A DNA stretch of 64,000 nt from the NCBI GenBank assembly GCA_016218415.1, contig JACRED010000006.1, forward strand, positions 1-64,000, read 5' to 3'. The notes under the pieces were generated by a model that did no database searches, had not been told where the DNA came from, and saw only the letters and a program-made list of their open reading frames with translations. Numbering within the stretch: the first letter of the stretch is position 1; each line of letters starts with the position of its first letter. Shown here in pieces: positions 1-10,796 of this stretch. The position numbers and the translations under genes were made by a program. The DNA comes from Nitrosomonadales bacterium (lineage in GTDB: Bacteria > Pseudomonadota > Gammaproteobacteria > Burkholderiales > Gallionellaceae).

Positions 1-64
1 CCGCCGGTGGCGGTGGGGTTAAAGTGAGTTTGCGAACTTGCGATAACCACAGGAGGCCGACATC

Positions 65-1078
65 ATGAAGTATAGCGGAATTGATTTGCATTCGAACAAC
101 AGCGTAGTGACCGTGACGGATGAAGAGGATCGCGTGATTGCCGAGAAACGATTGCCGAATGACCTGACAAAGATCGTTGGATTTTTGTTGCCATGGCGCG
201 ATGAACTGAAAGCGGTTGTGGTCGAATCAACCTACAACTGGTACTGGCTGGTTGACGGACTACAGGAAGCGGGGTTTGTGGTGAAGCTGGCCAATACCGG
301 TGCAATCAAGAAATACGATGGTCTCAAGCACAGCGGCGACGAAGCCGATGCACGGCAGCTGGCGCACCTGCTGCGACTGGGCATCCTGCCCACCGGCACC
401 ATCCTGCCGCCGGAGCAACGTGCAGTACGCGACTTGGCCAGGAAGCGCATGCAACTTGTGCGCAGCCGCACCAGCCACATCATCGCCATCGAGAACATCG
501 CTGCCCGGCAGCGGGGAATGAAGATCAGCAGCAACCAGATCAAGAAACTGACGGCTGAAGAAGTTGATGCAATGGCATTTCCACCGGACGTGGCGCTGGC
601 GATCAAAAGCAACCTCGCGGTGGTCACCACCCTGGGTGAACAAATCGACCTGCTGGAAAAGCGCCTGCAAGAAGTGATGGACGAGCGGCCCGAATACGGC
701 TTATTGACCAGCGTGCCCGGCATCGGGAAGATCCTTGCCGCCATCATCCTTCTGGAGACCGGCCCCATCGAGCGCTTTGCAGCAGTCGGCAACTTTGCCT
801 CCTATGCGCGCTGTGTTGATAGCCAACACATGAGCAACGGCAAGAAGAAGGGCGAAGGGAATACCAAGAACGGCAACAAGTACCTGTCCTGGGCGTTTGT
901 CGAAGCGGCCTATTATGCGCAGCGATTCTGCGCCGAGGCCAAACGGTTTTACGAACGCAAGAAAGCGAAGACAAACACGGCGGTGGCGACCAAAGCGTTA
1001 GCGCACAAATTGGCGCGAGCGTGTTACCACATGCTGAAGGAACAGAAGCCCTTCGATGCGGGGCGCTGCTTCGCATGA
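65..1078 (+). CDS. IS110-family transposase (DEDD/RuvC-like N-terminus, Transposase_20-like C-terminus)
   Basis: N-term MKYSGIDLHSNNSVVTV and C-term LLTSVPGIGKILAAIILLETGPIERF...GEGNTKNGNKYLSWAFVEAAYYAQRF are characteristic of IS110/IS1111 transposases; RBS aggagg upstream. Confidence 0.95.
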   Translation: MKYSGIDLHSNNSVVTVTDEEDRVIAEKRLPNDLTKIVGFLLPWRDELKAVVVESTYNWYWLVDGLQEAGFVVKLANTGAIKKYDGLKHSGDEADARQLAHLLRLGILPTGTILPPEQRAVRDLARKRMQLVRSRTSHIIAIENIAARQRGMKISSNQIKKLTAEEVDAMAFPPDVALAIKSNLAVVTTLGEQIDLLEKRLQEVMDERPEYGLLTSVPGIGKILAAIILLETGPIERFAAVGNFASYARCVDSQHMSNGKKKGEGNTKNGNKYLSWAFVEAAYYAQRFCAEAKRFYERKKAKTNTAVATKALAHKLARACYHMLKEQKPFDAGRCFA

Positions 1079-1440
1079 GTTACGACGGCAACGGCAAGCC
1101 CGGCAAGGGGCCTGGCGCAGAGCCACGAGTCTGAATGGGATGCCGTTCGCCGTCGCCCGGGCAGCAAAACGGATCGCCTGCAACGCGAGCCAGCAAGGGG
1201 TTGGCATCGGAGAAGATAGCCACGAATCTGTGCATATTCATTGGACGCGAAGCGGCACCAACAATCTTCTGGGGCGGCAAAGACCGCCAGGGCGAAAGCA
1301 GAATACCGCTGATCGCTTGATCCTGATGGGTGACTGGCGCGATTCGTTCGCAGCCATGAATTGAAGAAACGGGTGCGGTTTGTTTGATGTGCGGGAGTTG
1401 GGACTTGAAAACCCGGCGGCTGATGCCGCCGTAGAATCAC
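1079..1440 (+). ncRNA. Candidate IS110-type bridge/seek RNA region in the 3' non-coding end of the IS
   Basis: Non-coding end with stem 1084-1096 (gacggcaacggca) / 1141-1154 (tgccgttcgccgtc) and hairpin around 1269-1290 (ctggggcggcaaagaccgccag); position matches the IS1111 layout. Confidence 0.4.
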
Positions 1441-2489
1441 TTACTCGCTTGACGCGGGCCGGCTAATGGGTGGCACCTTTAATCCAAGCCAACCAGGCGC
1501 AGCCGGGCGATACGACGAAAATACGCATCCTCGGTGTTTGTGCTCCGTCCCCCAATAATAATTACTCATTGGAGAATGTTATCGAGCCAATTGGTGAGGC
1601 GAAAGGATATTTCCAGTTGTTTGAAAAAAATCAAACCGTCACCGCTACTGCCACCACCAACATCCTGAAAAAACCGGAACATGGAGTGTTGCGCTTGGTT
1701 ACCGAAGCTGACAGAGGTACGCTCTTTGGTAGTACCGCTGATCCTCTTGACCCAAGCCAACCTGGTTATGCCTACCTCCCAAGTCACGACTACGTTGGCG
1801 ATGACACCGCCACTATTCAGGTGGATTTCGGTGGCGGACTCAAGGTGCAGGTGAGATATTATTTCCAGGCGATGGGCCACGGGCTTAGCGACGACTGGGC
1901 GAATGACTATTGCAGCGAAAAAGGTGTCTACTGGAAAATTTCCTCCACCCTAAACCCCAACGGCACCAGCACGATCACCTCCGTCGAATACCAGTCGCCT
2001 ACCATTGATGCTGGCGCAACATCCACCGACACCGCTGCCTTAGCCTCCACACTGGAGTCCAGCATTCTGAGCAGCTTCTCTGTCGATCCATCGATCGTCA
2101 CGCTCAACCTCGCCGACCTCCCCGTCGGCGCAGTCGGCCAAACCATTGGCACCAACATCACCCTCGACGACAACGCCGCAGGCAACGGTTGGTTCATCGA
2201 CACCACTCCTTCCGACAACAGCGAATACCTCCCCACCTCCAACCCCTACGAATGGGTGGCGAAGGAAGGCAGTGCCGCCTACGGCAAGATGGACATGCTC
2301 AGCGTATTGCTGCACGAATACGGCCATGCGCTAGGGATAGAGCACAGCGCGGACGGCCACGACTACATGGCCACCACGCCATCTAATTCTTTGGCCCCCG
2401 GCGTGCGCCGCATGCCGAGCGCGGAGGAGCTGGCGTTGATGCAGGAGTTGGTGGCGCAGGCGAAGGAGGAGATGGTGGCTACCTCCGAT

Positions 2490-2548
2490 CCGTTCGCCCT
2501 GAGCCTGTCGAAGGGCCTTTCATGGTTCGACAAGCTCACCACGAACGG
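2490..2548. repeat. Family-A REP-like repeat within the metalloprotease fragment
   Basis: ccgttcgccctgagcctgtcgaagggcctttcatggttcgacaagctcaccacgaacgg. Confidence 0.85.
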
Positions 2549-2561
2549 CTCAAATGATGCC

Positions 2562-2601
2562 CCCACCCCAGCCCTCCCCCTGCAAGGGGGAGGGGGCTTG
2601 C
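2562..2601. repeat. Family-B palindromic repeat within the metalloprotease fragment
   Basis: ccccaccccagccctccccctgcaagggggaggggg; matches 21360-21475 elements. Confidence 0.8.
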
Positions 2602-3013
2602 CGATCCCGCTGGGCGCAGGCTTCGGCGTGGCCTTCATCGGTCGTATGCGCAGGAGCAGCTACGGCGGCACCAGCCCTTCGGCTGAGCTCAGGACAGGCA
2701 TCGACTTCGCCGGTGCGCCGCCCGTCACCCAATACGCCGCCAACGCGACCTTCGCCAACCTCAGCAGCACGGCAGGCTGGAACAGCCAGGGCAGCGTGGA
2801 CATCGCTTCAGGTACCGCAACACTGAGCGAAGTCTCCTCCAGCCAGACCCGCATCGATGCCTTCCTCAACCTGCAAGCCGACGGTACGCAGCGCAGCGCC
2901 GATTGCGTCACCTGTCTGAGGACAACACGCTGACCTTCGACCCGTCCGCCTAGGCCGACAGCCAGCGGTTGCCATCGTGGGCAATCTTGCGAAGAGTTAA
3001 GCTTCGGTTTGAG

Positions 3014-3043
3014 TTGAGTGAAGTGCCGTATTGGTGATAGAAT
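3014..3043 (+). promoter_or_regulatory. Candidate sigma70 promoter of rpsB (TTGAGT-N18-TAGAAT)
   Basis: -35-like ttgagt 3014-3019, 18 bp spacer, -10-like tagaat 3038-3043 upstream of rpsB. Confidence 0.5.
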
Positions 3044-3077
3044 GCGCGCCGCTTCGGAATAGTCCGGAGCAAATTTC

Positions 3078-3125
3078 CCGTTCGCACAAGTTGGGGTGCC
3101 CGGTTTGGGTCAGGCTAGCGAACGG
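3078..3125 (+). promoter_or_regulatory. Structured rpsB leader stem
   Basis: Perfect 8-bp complementary arms ccgttcgc (3078-3085) and gcgaacgg (3118-3125) about 30 nt before the rpsB ATG. Confidence 0.45.
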
Positions 3126-3155
3126 CAGTTTATAACCCTTACGATTGGAGTAATC

Positions 3156-3881
3156 ATGGCTGTAACTATGCGTCAAATGCTGGAAGCTGGTGTGCATTTC
3201 GGACACCAGACACGTTTCTGGAACCCAAAGATGGCGCCGTTCATCTTCGGTCACCGCAACAAAATTCACATCATCAACCTGGAAAAGACCGTCGCGATGT
3301 TCGCCGAGGCGGAGAATTTCGTGCGTAAGCTGTCCGCAAAGAAGGGCACTATCCTGTTCGTGGCGACCAAGCGCCAGGCTCGCGACATCATCCAGGAAGA
3401 AGCGGTACGCGCCGATTCACCGTTCGTGAACCATCGCTGGCTGGGCGGCATGCTGACCAACTACAAGACGGTACAGGAATCCATCAAGCGCCTGCGCGAG
3501 CTGGAGCAGATGACTGCCGATGGCACGAATGAAAAAGTTTCCAAGAAGGAAGCGCTGATGATGAAGCGCGAACTGGAGAAGCTGGAGCGCAGCCTGGGCG
3601 GCATCAAGGACATGCACGGTTTGCCTGCCGCGCTGTTCGTGATCGACGTCGGCTACCAGAAGGGCGCCATCGTCGAGGCGCAAAAGCTGGGCATCCCGGT
3701 GATCGGTATCGTGGATACCAACAATTCCCCGCTGGGCGTGGATTACATCATCCCCGGCAACGACGACTCCACACAGGCGATCCGTCTGTACGCCCGTGCG
3801 ATCGCCGACGCAGTGCTGGAAGGCCGCGCGCAGGCGATGAACGAACTGGTAGAGCAAGTTGCCGAACAAGCCGCAGCTTAA
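3156..3881 (+). CDS. rpsB: 30S ribosomal protein S2
   Basis: [45 protein letters not shown]; start at 3156 chosen over the longer ORF. Confidence 0.98.
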   Translation: MAVTMRQMLEAGVHFGHQTRFWNPKMAPFIFGHRNKIHIINLEKTVAMFAEAENFVRKLSAKKGTILFVATKRQARDIIQEEAVRADSPFVNHRWLGGMLTNYKTVQESIKRLRELEQMTADGTNEKVSKKEALMMKRELEKLERSLGGIKDMHGLPAALFVIDVGYQKGAIVEAQKLGIPVIGIVDTNNSPLGVDYIIPGNDDSTQAIRLYARAIADAVLEGRAQAMNELVEQVAEQAAA

Positions 3882-3898
3882 GCTTTGACAAGACGCAC

Positions 3899-3922
3899 AA
3901 AGGGGCGCAAGCCCCTTTTTTT
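3899..3922 (+). terminator. Rho-independent terminator after rpsB
   Basis: ggggc-gcaa-gcccc stem followed by a run of seven T. Confidence 0.8.
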
Positions 3923-3947
3923 ATAGGCAATATCTTAACCGGCAATC

Positions 3948-5621
3948 ATGTCAGACAACCGCAGAAGCAGGACTGTGACGCAGGGCGTGCAGCGCTCGCC
4001 GAACCGCGCGATGCTGCGCGCGGTGGGATTCGGCGACAAGGATTTCGACAAGCCTATCGTCGGCGTGGCGAACGCGCACAGCACCATCACGCCGTGCAAC
4101 AAGGGTATCGGCGCTTTGGCCGAGCGCGCCGAAGCGGCGTTGAAAAAAGCCGGCGCGATGCCGCAGGTGTTCGGCACGATCACGATCTCGGACGGCATCT
4201 CGATGGGCACCGAGGGCATGAAATATTCGCTGGTGTCGCGCGAGGTGATCGCCGATTCCATCGAGACCGTGTGCAACGGCCAGAGCATGGACGGCGTGAT
4301 CGCGATCGGCGGTTGCGACAAGAATATGCCGGGCGCGCTGATTGCGATGGCGCGTTTGAACATCCCGGCTATCTTCGTTTACGGTGGCACGATCAAGCCC
4401 GGCCATCACAAAGGCCGCGACCTCACCATCGTCAGCGCGTTCGAGGCGGTGGGGCAATATACCGCGCACAGGATCGACGAGATCGAGCTGGCCGAGATCG
4501 AGCGACATGCCTGTCCCGGCGCCGGCTCCTGCGGCGGGATGTACACTGCGAACACGATGTCCTCCATCATCGAGGCGATGGGACTGAGCCTGATGTATTC
4601 CTCCACGATGGCGGCGGAGGATCTGGAAAAGGCCGAGAGCACCGCCAAATCCGCCGAAGTGCTGGTGAATGCGATCAGGAAGCAGATATTGCCGAGCCAG
4701 ATTCTGACGCACAAGGCGTTCGAGAACGCGATCGCGGTGACCATGGCGGTGGGCGGTTCCACCAACGCGGTGCTGCATCTGCTCGCGATTGCGCATGCCG
4801 CGCAGGTGGCGCTGACGATTGATGACATCGAAACCATACGCGCCCGCGTGCCGGTGCTGTGCGACCTGAAGCCGTCCGGCCAATATGTCGCTACCGATTT
4901 GCACAAGGCCGGCGGCATTCCGCAGGTGATGAAGATACTGCTCGCGCACGGTGCGTTGCACGGGGATGCGCTGACCATCACCGGCCAGACTGTCGCGGAG
5001 GTGCTGAAGGATGTGCCTGTCGAGCCTGGAGCGGATCAGGATGTGATCCGCCCCTGGAACAAACCGATCTATGCGCAGGGGCACCTCGCGATCCTGAAAG
5101 GCAATCTCGCGCCGGAAGGCGCGGTGGCGAAGATCACCGGCGTCAAGCTGGCGAAGATCACCGGGCCGGCGCGCGTGTTCGATTCGGAAGAGGCGTGCAT
5201 GGAGGCGATACTCGCGCAGAAGATCAGGGCGGGCGATGTGGTGATCATCCGTTACGAAGGTCCCAGGGGCGGCCCCGGCATGCGCGAGATGTTGTCGCCC
5301 ACCTCGGCCATCATCGGCGAAGGTCTGGGCGATTCGGTCGGGCTGATCACCGATGGCCGCTTTTCCGGCGGCACTTACGGCATGGTGGTCGGGCACGTCG
5401 CGCCGGAAGCGGCGGTGGGCGGCACGATCGCGCTGGTCAGCGAGGGGGATTCGGTGACTATAGATGCGGAACAACGCCTGTTGCAGCTGAATGTGGATGA
5501 TGCGGAACTGGCGCGCCGCCGCGCCGCATGGCAGCCGCCCGCGCCGCGTTATACGCGGGGTGTGCTGGCAAAGTATGCCAGGCTGGTGTCTACGGCAAGC
5601 AAGGGCGCCGTGACGGATTGA
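3948..5621 (+). CDS. ilvD: Dihydroxy-acid dehydratase
   Basis: [51 protein letters not shown]...[18 protein letters not shown]. Confidence 0.97.
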   Translation: MSDNRRSRTVTQGVQRSPNRAMLRAVGFGDKDFDKPIVGVANAHSTITPCNKGIGALAERAEAALKKAGAMPQVFGTITISDGISMGTEGMKYSLVSREVIADSIETVCNGQSMDGVIAIGGCDKNMPGALIAMARLNIPAIFVYGGTIKPGHHKGRDLTIVSAFEAVGQYTAHRIDEIELAEIERHACPGAGSCGGMYTANTMSSIIEAMGLSLMYSSTMAAEDLEKAESTAKSAEVLVNAIRKQILPSQILTHKAFENAIAVTMAVGGSTNAVLHLLAIAHAAQVALTIDDIETIRARVPVLCDLKPSGQYVATDLHKAGGIPQVMKILLAHGALHGDALTITGQTVAEVLKDVPVEPGADQDVIRPWNKPIYAQGHLAILKGNLAPEGAVAKITGVKLAKITGPARVFDSEEACMEAILAQKIRAGDVVIIRYEGPRGGPGMREMLSPTSAIIGEGLGDSVGLITDGRFSGGTYGMVVGHVAPEAAVGGTIALVSEGDSVTIDAEQRLLQLNVDDAELARRRAAWQPPAPRYTRGVLAKYARLVSTASKGAVTD

Positions 5622-5655
5622 TAATTTTTTGTTGAATTTTTATACGGAGTAGAAG

Positions 5656-6555
5656 ATGTCAGAAATTACTGCAAGCATGGTCAAGGAATTGCGCGAGATG
5701 ACGGGTCTCGGCATGATGGAGTGCAAAAAAGCCCTGGTCGAATCCAATGGCGATCTGAAGGCGGCTGAAGAGCAGTTGCGCATCAAGAGCGGCGCCAAGG
5801 CGAGCAAGGCCGCCAGCCGCGTGGCCGCCGAGGGCGTAGTCAGCGCATATATCGCGAATGACGGGAAGACCGGCGCGGTGGCGGAAGTGAACTGCGAGAC
5901 CGACTTCGTCGCCAAGAACGAGGATTTTGTCGCGTTCGCAAAGAATCTGGCCGAGACCGTGGCGAAGAACAACCCCGCTGATCTCGAGGCACTGTCCGGC
6001 ATGGCGATCGCCAACGGCTCCGGCACCGTGGAGGAAACGCGCAAGGCGCTGATCATGAAGCTGGGCGAGAACGTCAGCATTCGCCGTTTCGAGCGTTACG
6101 CGACCACTGCCGGCAAACTGTCCAGCTATCTGCACGGCAGCAAGATCGGCGTGCTGCTGAACTTTTCCGGCGGCGACGATGCGCTGGGTCGTGACCTGTG
6201 CATGCATATCGCGGCCAGCAAACCCAAGTCTGTCGATGTTTCAGGCGTGAATCCCGAGGATATCGCCACCGAGCGCCGTATCGCGGTCGAGAAGGCGCGC
6301 GAAGGCGGCAAGCCGGAAGCAATGCTGGAGAAGATCGCCGAAGGCACGGTGCAGAAGTTCCTCAAGGAAGTGACGCTGCTGGGCCAGGTATTCGTCAAGG
6401 CGGAAGACGGCAAGCAGACCATCGAACAACTCTTGAAGTCCAAGGGCGCATCGGTTGTCGCATTCCGGATGTTCGTCGTGGGCGAGGGCATCGAGAAGAA
6501 GGTCGAGGATTACGCGGCTGAAGTCGCTGCCGCCGCAGCGGCCGCAAAGGGATAA
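5656..6555 (+). CDS. tsf: Elongation factor Ts
   Basis: [42 protein letters not shown]. Confidence 0.98.
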   Translation: MSEITASMVKELREMTGLGMMECKKALVESNGDLKAAEEQLRIKSGAKASKAASRVAAEGVVSAYIANDGKTGAVAEVNCETDFVAKNEDFVAFAKNLAETVAKNNPADLEALSGMAIANGSGTVEETRKALIMKLGENVSIRRFERYATTAGKLSSYLHGSKIGVLLNFSGGDDALGRDLCMHIAASKPKSVDVSGVNPEDIATERRIAVEKAREGGKPEAMLEKIAEGTVQKFLKEVTLLGQVFVKAEDGKQTIEQLLKSKGASVVAFRMFVVGEGIEKKVEDYAAEVAAAAAAAKG

Positions 6556-6560
6556 TCATC

Positions 6561-7280
6561 ATGAGCGCGCCCGCCTACAAACGTATCCTGCTTAAGCTCA
6601 GCGGCGAAGCGCTGATGGGCGATGACAGCTACGGCATCAACCGCGAGGTGATCGAGCGCATCGTCGCCGAAATCGCGGAAGTCGCCGGGCTGGGTGTGCA
6701 GGTGGCGATCGTGATCGGCGGCGGCAACATCTTTCGCGGTGTGGCTCCGGCTGCGGCGGGGATGGACAGGGCGACCGCCGATTACATGGGTATGCTCGCC
6801 ACGGTGATGAATTCGATGGCGCTGCAGGATGCGATGACGCGCGCCGGGCTGGATTGCCGCGTGCAGTCGGCGCTGAACCTGGAGCAGGTCGCCGAACCGT
6901 TCATCCGCAACAAGGCGTTGCGTTACCTGGAAGACGGCAAGGTGGTGATCTTCGCGGCGGGCATCGGCAGCCCGTTCTTCACCACCGACACCGCAGCAGC
7001 GTTGCGCGGCGTGGAGATGTCCGCCGAGGTGGTGATCAAGGCGACCAAGGTAGACGGCGTGTATACCGCCGATCCGAAGAAAGACCCGAATGCGATCCGC
7101 TACCAGAGCCTGAGCTTTGACGAGGCGATCAGCAAGAACCTCAAGATCATGGATGCGACCGCGCTGACATTGTGCCGAGACCAGAAGCTGCCCATCATCG
7201 TGTTCAGCATCTTCAAGCCCGGCGCGCTGAAGCGCGTGGTGCTCGGCGAAGGCGAGGGAACTTTGGTGCGTGTGGATTAG
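6561..7280 (+). CDS. pyrH: UMP kinase
   Basis: [21 protein letters not shown]...[10 protein letters not shown]. Confidence 0.98.
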   Translation: MSAPAYKRILLKLSGEALMGDDSYGINREVIERIVAEIAEVAGLGVQVAIVIGGGNIFRGVAPAAAGMDRATADYMGMLATVMNSMALQDAMTRAGLDCRVQSALNLEQVAEPFIRNKALRYLEDGKVVIFAAGIGSPFFTTDTAAALRGVEMSAEVVIKATKVDGVYTADPKKDPNAIRYQSLSFDEAISKNLKIMDATALTLCRDQKLPIIVFSIFKPGALKRVVLGEGEGTLVRVD

Positions 7281-7326
7281 GTTACGCATCGATCGGGGTG
7301 CGATTTGATTAGATCGGGAGCAAAGC

Positions 7327-7884
7327 ATGATTGGTGAAATCAGGAAAACCACGGAACAAAAAATGCAGAAGTCGCTGGACGCGCTGAAGGCCGACCTGGG
7401 CAAGGTGCGTACCGGACGTGCCCACACCGGTCTGCTGGATCATGTGACGGTGGATTATTACGGCAACCCGACACTGGTCAACCAGGTTGCCAACATCACC
7501 CTGATAGACGGGCGCACGATAGGCGTCCAACCGTGGGAAAAGAACATGGTCGGACCGGTCGAGCGCGCGATCCGCGATTCCGACCTCGGGCTGAATCCGG
7601 CCACCAACGGCGACATGATCCGCGTGCCGATGCCGATGCTGACCGAAGAGCGCCGCCGCGACCTGATCAAGGTCATCAAGTCCGAGGGCGAGACGGCCAA
7701 GGTGGCGGTGCGCAATATACGCCGCGACGCTAATCACACGCTGAAGGAAGCGCTCAGGAAAAAGGAAATCGCCGAGGACGACGAGCGCCGCACCCAGGAC
7801 GAAGTCCAGAAATTGACCGATCGTTTTGTCGCCGAAATAGACAAGGCGCTGGCCGCCAAAGAAGCCGATCTGATGGCCGTTTGA
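7327..7884 (+). CDS. frr: Ribosome recycling factor
   Basis: [35 protein letters not shown]. Confidence 0.98.
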   Translation: MIGEIRKTTEQKMQKSLDALKADLGKVRTGRAHTGLLDHVTVDYYGNPTLVNQVANITLIDGRTIGVQPWEKNMVGPVERAIRDSDLGLNPATNGDMIRVPMPMLTEERRRDLIKVIKSEGETAKVAVRNIRRDANHTLKEALRKKEIAEDDERRTQDEVQKLTDRFVAEIDKALAAKEADLMAV

Positions 7885-7921
7885 TCCCGGCATATCTTTT
7901 GATTCCGGTCTACCAATTGGA

Positions 7922-8719
7922 ATGATGGCTAATCTCCCACCCAGTTCCACCCGCACCATACCGGACGTTTCCAGCATCCCGCGCCATGTCGCCATCATCA
8001 TGGACGGCAACGGGCGCTGGGCGAAGCAGCGTTTCATGCCGCGTGTGGCGGGCCACCAGCGCGGCGTGGAGGCGTTGCGCGAGGTGGTCAAGGCGTGCCG
8101 CGACCTGGGGGTGGGCTATCTGACGGTGTTCGCGTTCAGCAGCGAAAACTGGCGGCGCCCCGCCGAGGAGGTTTCTTTCCTGATGACGCTGTTCCTGAAG
8201 ATGCTGGAACGCGAAGTCGAAAAACTGCACCGCAACGACATCCGTCTCCGTATCATCGGCGACCGCAGCCCTTTTGACGACAAGCTCAGGCAGACGATGC
8301 GCGAGGCCGAGTTGCTGACCGAGAAAAATTCCGCGCTGACGCTGACCATCGCCGCGAATTACGGCGGGCGCTGGGACGTGATGCATGCGCTGCGCACCAT
8401 GCTGAAGGAGCATCCCGAGCTGATGCAGACTTTTACCGAGGCGGATGTCCAGCCCTATCTGTCGATGAGCGACGCGCCCGAGCCGGATTTGTTCATCCGT
8501 ACCGGAGGGGAGCAGCGCATCAGCAACTTCATGCTGTGGCAGCTGGCCTATACCGAATTGTATTTTACCGACACGCTATGGCCGGCTTTCGATCGCGGCG
8601 AATTCGAAAAGGCGATCGCTTCATATCAAAAGCGCGAACGGCGTTTTGGCCGGACCAGTGAACAATTGCCTGGAGAACAACTGACGGGCGCTCAGGCGCA
8701 AGGGAAAGATTATGCTTAA
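7922..8719 (+). CDS. uppS: Undecaprenyl diphosphate synthase
   Basis: [35 protein letters not shown]. Confidence 0.97.
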   Translation: MMANLPPSSTRTIPDVSSIPRHVAIIMDGNGRWAKQRFMPRVAGHQRGVEALREVVKACRDLGVGYLTVFAFSSENWRRPAEEVSFLMTLFLKMLEREVEKLHRNDIRLRIIGDRSPFDDKLRQTMREAELLTEKNSALTLTIAANYGGRWDVMHALRTMLKEHPELMQTFTEADVQPYLSMSDAPEPDLFIRTGGEQRISNFMLWQLAYTELYFTDTLWPAFDRGEFEKAIASYQKRERRFGRTSEQLPGEQLTGAQAQGKDYA

Positions 8720-9536
8720 ATTGCGGGTGGCGACGGCGGTCGTCCTGCTGGTGCTGTTCCTGCTGGCGCTGTTTGCGCTGCCCGAGTTCGGGTGGGTCGC
8801 GTTCGTGATCGTGGTGGTGTTGCAGGGTGCCTCGGAGTGGTCGAGGCTGGGCAAATTGAACAGCGCACAAGCATACCTGTTCTGGGGGGTGACCCTGGCG
8901 ATGCTGCTTGGACTGGCCTGGTTCGACGCGAACCATACGCCGGGTCAGCAGGCCATGCTGCATTTGCCGGTTTATGCCGTATCGGCGCTGTTGTGGCTGT
9001 TCGTGGTGCCGACCCTGCTGATCACGGGCTGGAAAGTGGTCGGGCAACCCTGGCTGATGGCATTGGTCGGGTGGGCCCTGCTGATCCCGACCGGCCTGGC
9101 GATGCTGGATCTGCGCGCCATCAACCCCTGGATACTTTTGCTGGTGATGGGTCTGGTCGCGGCGGCGGACATTTCGGCGTATTTCGCCGGACGCAGATTC
9201 GGCAAGCGCAAGCTTGCGCCCAGCATCAGCCCCGGCAAGACCTGGGAAGGCGTGGCGGGCGCGATGCTGGGCGTTTCGATATACATCGTTGCGGTGTGGC
9301 GATTCAGTCCGCTGAGCCAGCACGAAGTGTTGCCCGGCCTGCTGATGGCTTCCTGGTGGTGGGTGGGGTTGGCGGTGATAGGCGACCTGTTCGAGTCGGC
9401 GATCAAACGCCAGGCGGGCGTGAAAGACAGCGGTGCGCTGCTGCCCGGTCACGGCGGCCTGCTGGACCGCATCGACGCGCTGACCTCGACATTGCCGCTC
9501 GCCGCGCTGGTGATCCTGATGCAGCGCTTATCCTGA
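8712..9536 (+). CDS. cdsA: Phosphatidate cytidylyltransferase
   Basis: C-terminal [13 protein letters not shown]...[34 protein letters not shown]. Confidence 0.96.
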   Translation: MLKLRVATAVVLLVLFLLALFALPEFGWVAFVIVVVLQGASEWSRLGKLNSAQAYLFWGVTLAMLLGLAWFDANHTPGQQAMLHLPVYAVSALLWLFVVPTLLITGWKVVGQPWLMALVGWALLIPTGLAMLDLRAINPWILLLVMGLVAAADISAYFAGRRFGKRKLAPSISPGKTWEGVAGAMLGVSIYIVAVWRFSPLSQHEVLPGLLMASWWWVGLAVIGDLFESAIKRQAGVKDSGALLPGHGGLLDRIDALTSTLPLAALVILMQRLS

Positions 9537-9542
9537 TATCCC

Positions 9543-10715
9543 ATGCAGCAACTGACCGTATTGGGTTCCACCGGCAGCATCGGCACCAGCACGCTGGATG
9601 TTGTTGCGCGCCATCCCGATAAATTCAAGATCGCCGCGCTGACGGCCAACGCCCAGGTCGATCTGCTGCTCAGGCAGTGCCAACAATTCAAGCCGCGTTA
9701 TGCGGTGCTGGTGGATGAGGCGGCAGCCGCGCGATTGCGCCTGCTGGTGCGCGAGGCGGGCTTGAGCGTCGAGGTGCTGGGCGGCGCGGCGGCGCTGGAG
9801 CAGGTCTGCATATTGCCGGAGGTCGATGCGGTGATGGCGGCCATCGTCGGCGCGGCGGGCTTGCGCCCGACACTGGCCGCGGCGCGGGCGGGCAAGAAAA
9901 TCCTGCTGGCGAACAAGGAAACGCTGGTGATGGCGGGCAATGTGTTCATGGATGCGGTGCGCGGCAGCGGTTCCGTGTTGTTGCCGATAGACAGTGAGCA
10001 CAACGCGATCTTCCAGGCATTGCCGCGCGGCTATGACGGCGATCTGGCGGCCAGCGGTGTGCGGCGCATCCTGCTGACCGCATCGGGCGGTCCATTCCGC
10101 AACACACCCTTGAGCGAATTGCACAACGTCACGCCGGAACAGGCCTGCGCGCATCCGAACTGGGTGATGGGGCGCAAGATTTCGGTGGACTCGGCGAGCA
10201 TGATGAACAAAGGCCTGGAGGTCATCGAGGCGCACTGGCTGTTCAATGCGGGCGCGGACGATATCCAGGTGGTGGTGCATCCGCAGAGCGTGATCCATTC
10301 GCTGGTGGAATATGTGGACGGGTCGGTGCTGGCGCAACTCGGCAATCCCGACATGCGCACGCCGATCGCATACGGACTGGCTTATCCGGAGCGCATCGAC
10401 TCGGGCGTGGCTTCGCTCGACCTGTTCAAAGTGGCGACGCTGAATTTTGTCGCGCCCGACTTCGAGCGTTTCCCTTGTCTGGCGCTGGCTTACCAGGCGT
10501 TGTGCGCGGCGGGTACCGCGCCCGCCGTGCTGAACGCGGCGAACGAAGTGGCGGTGGCCGCTTTCCTCGACAGGCAAATCGCTTTTCTGGATATTCCGCG
10601 CGTCATTGCGGCGGTGCTGGATGCGCTCCCGGTCAACGCGGTCGGCAGTCTGGACGATGTGCTGGTCGCGGATGCCGAGGCGCGCCGCGCCGCAACGGAG
10701 TGGATTGCCCGGTGA
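9543..10715 (+). CDS. dxr: 1-deoxy-D-xylulose-5-phosphate reductoisomerase
   Basis: [28 protein letters not shown]...[23 protein letters not shown]. Confidence 0.98.
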   Translation: MQQLTVLGSTGSIGTSTLDVVARHPDKFKIAALTANAQVDLLLRQCQQFKPRYAVLVDEAAAARLRLLVREAGLSVEVLGGAAALEQVCILPEVDAVMAAIVGAAGLRPTLAAARAGKKILLANKETLVMAGNVFMDAVRGSGSVLLPIDSEHNAIFQALPRGYDGDLAASGVRRILLTASGGPFRNTPLSELHNVTPEQACAHPNWVMGRKISVDSASMMNKGLEVIEAHWLFNAGADDIQVVVHPQSVIHSLVEYVDGSVLAQLGNPDMRTPIAYGLAYPERIDSGVASLDLFKVATLNFVAPDFERFPCLALAYQALCAAGTAPAVLNAANEVAVAAFLDRQIAFLDIPRVIAAVLDALPVNAVGSLDDVLVADAEARRAATEWIAR

Positions 10716-10730
10716 TATTGAAAAACTATT

Positions 10731-10790
10731 TGCCGCAGAGAACGCAGAGCGCACAGGGAAACTCGCACATCTCTCCGGGGTCTCTGTGGC
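10731..10790. repeat. Remnant of a 'CGCAGAG'-type intergenic palindromic repeat (family C)
   Basis: gccgcagagaacgcagagcgcacaggg...tctctgtggc with complementary ends; related to 61651-61780. Confidence 0.5.
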
Positions 10791-10796
10791 TTGTAG

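Larger units (their letters stand above)
1..1460 (+). mobile_element. IS110/IS1111-like insertion sequence (left end may lie at or before the window start; right end approximately 1410-1466)
   Basis: Transposase ORF plus about 360 bp of non-coding sequence before the next ORF; exact ends not determinable. Confidence 0.6.
1470..2933 (+). pseudogene. 5'-truncated (and probably 3'-frameshifted) matrixin-like zinc metalloprotease / large surface protein fragment
   Basis: Zinc motif HEYGHALGIEH; ORF opens directly after an in-frame stop at the IS junction with a GTG; after ADGTQRSAD a different frame reads LRHLSEDNTLTFDPSA*; repeat-derived peptides inside. Confidence 0.6.

Noticed and set aside
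1056-1364. Short ORFs in the IS 3' region (102, 138, 69 and 66 aa)
   Set aside because: Overlapping frames in all directions with no domain content; region better explained as IS non-coding end.
3951-5474. 507-aa minus-strand ORF antisense to ilvD
   Set aside because: His/Arg/Asp-rich low-complexity translation typical of the shadow frame of a GC-rich gene; ilvD on the plus strand is certain.
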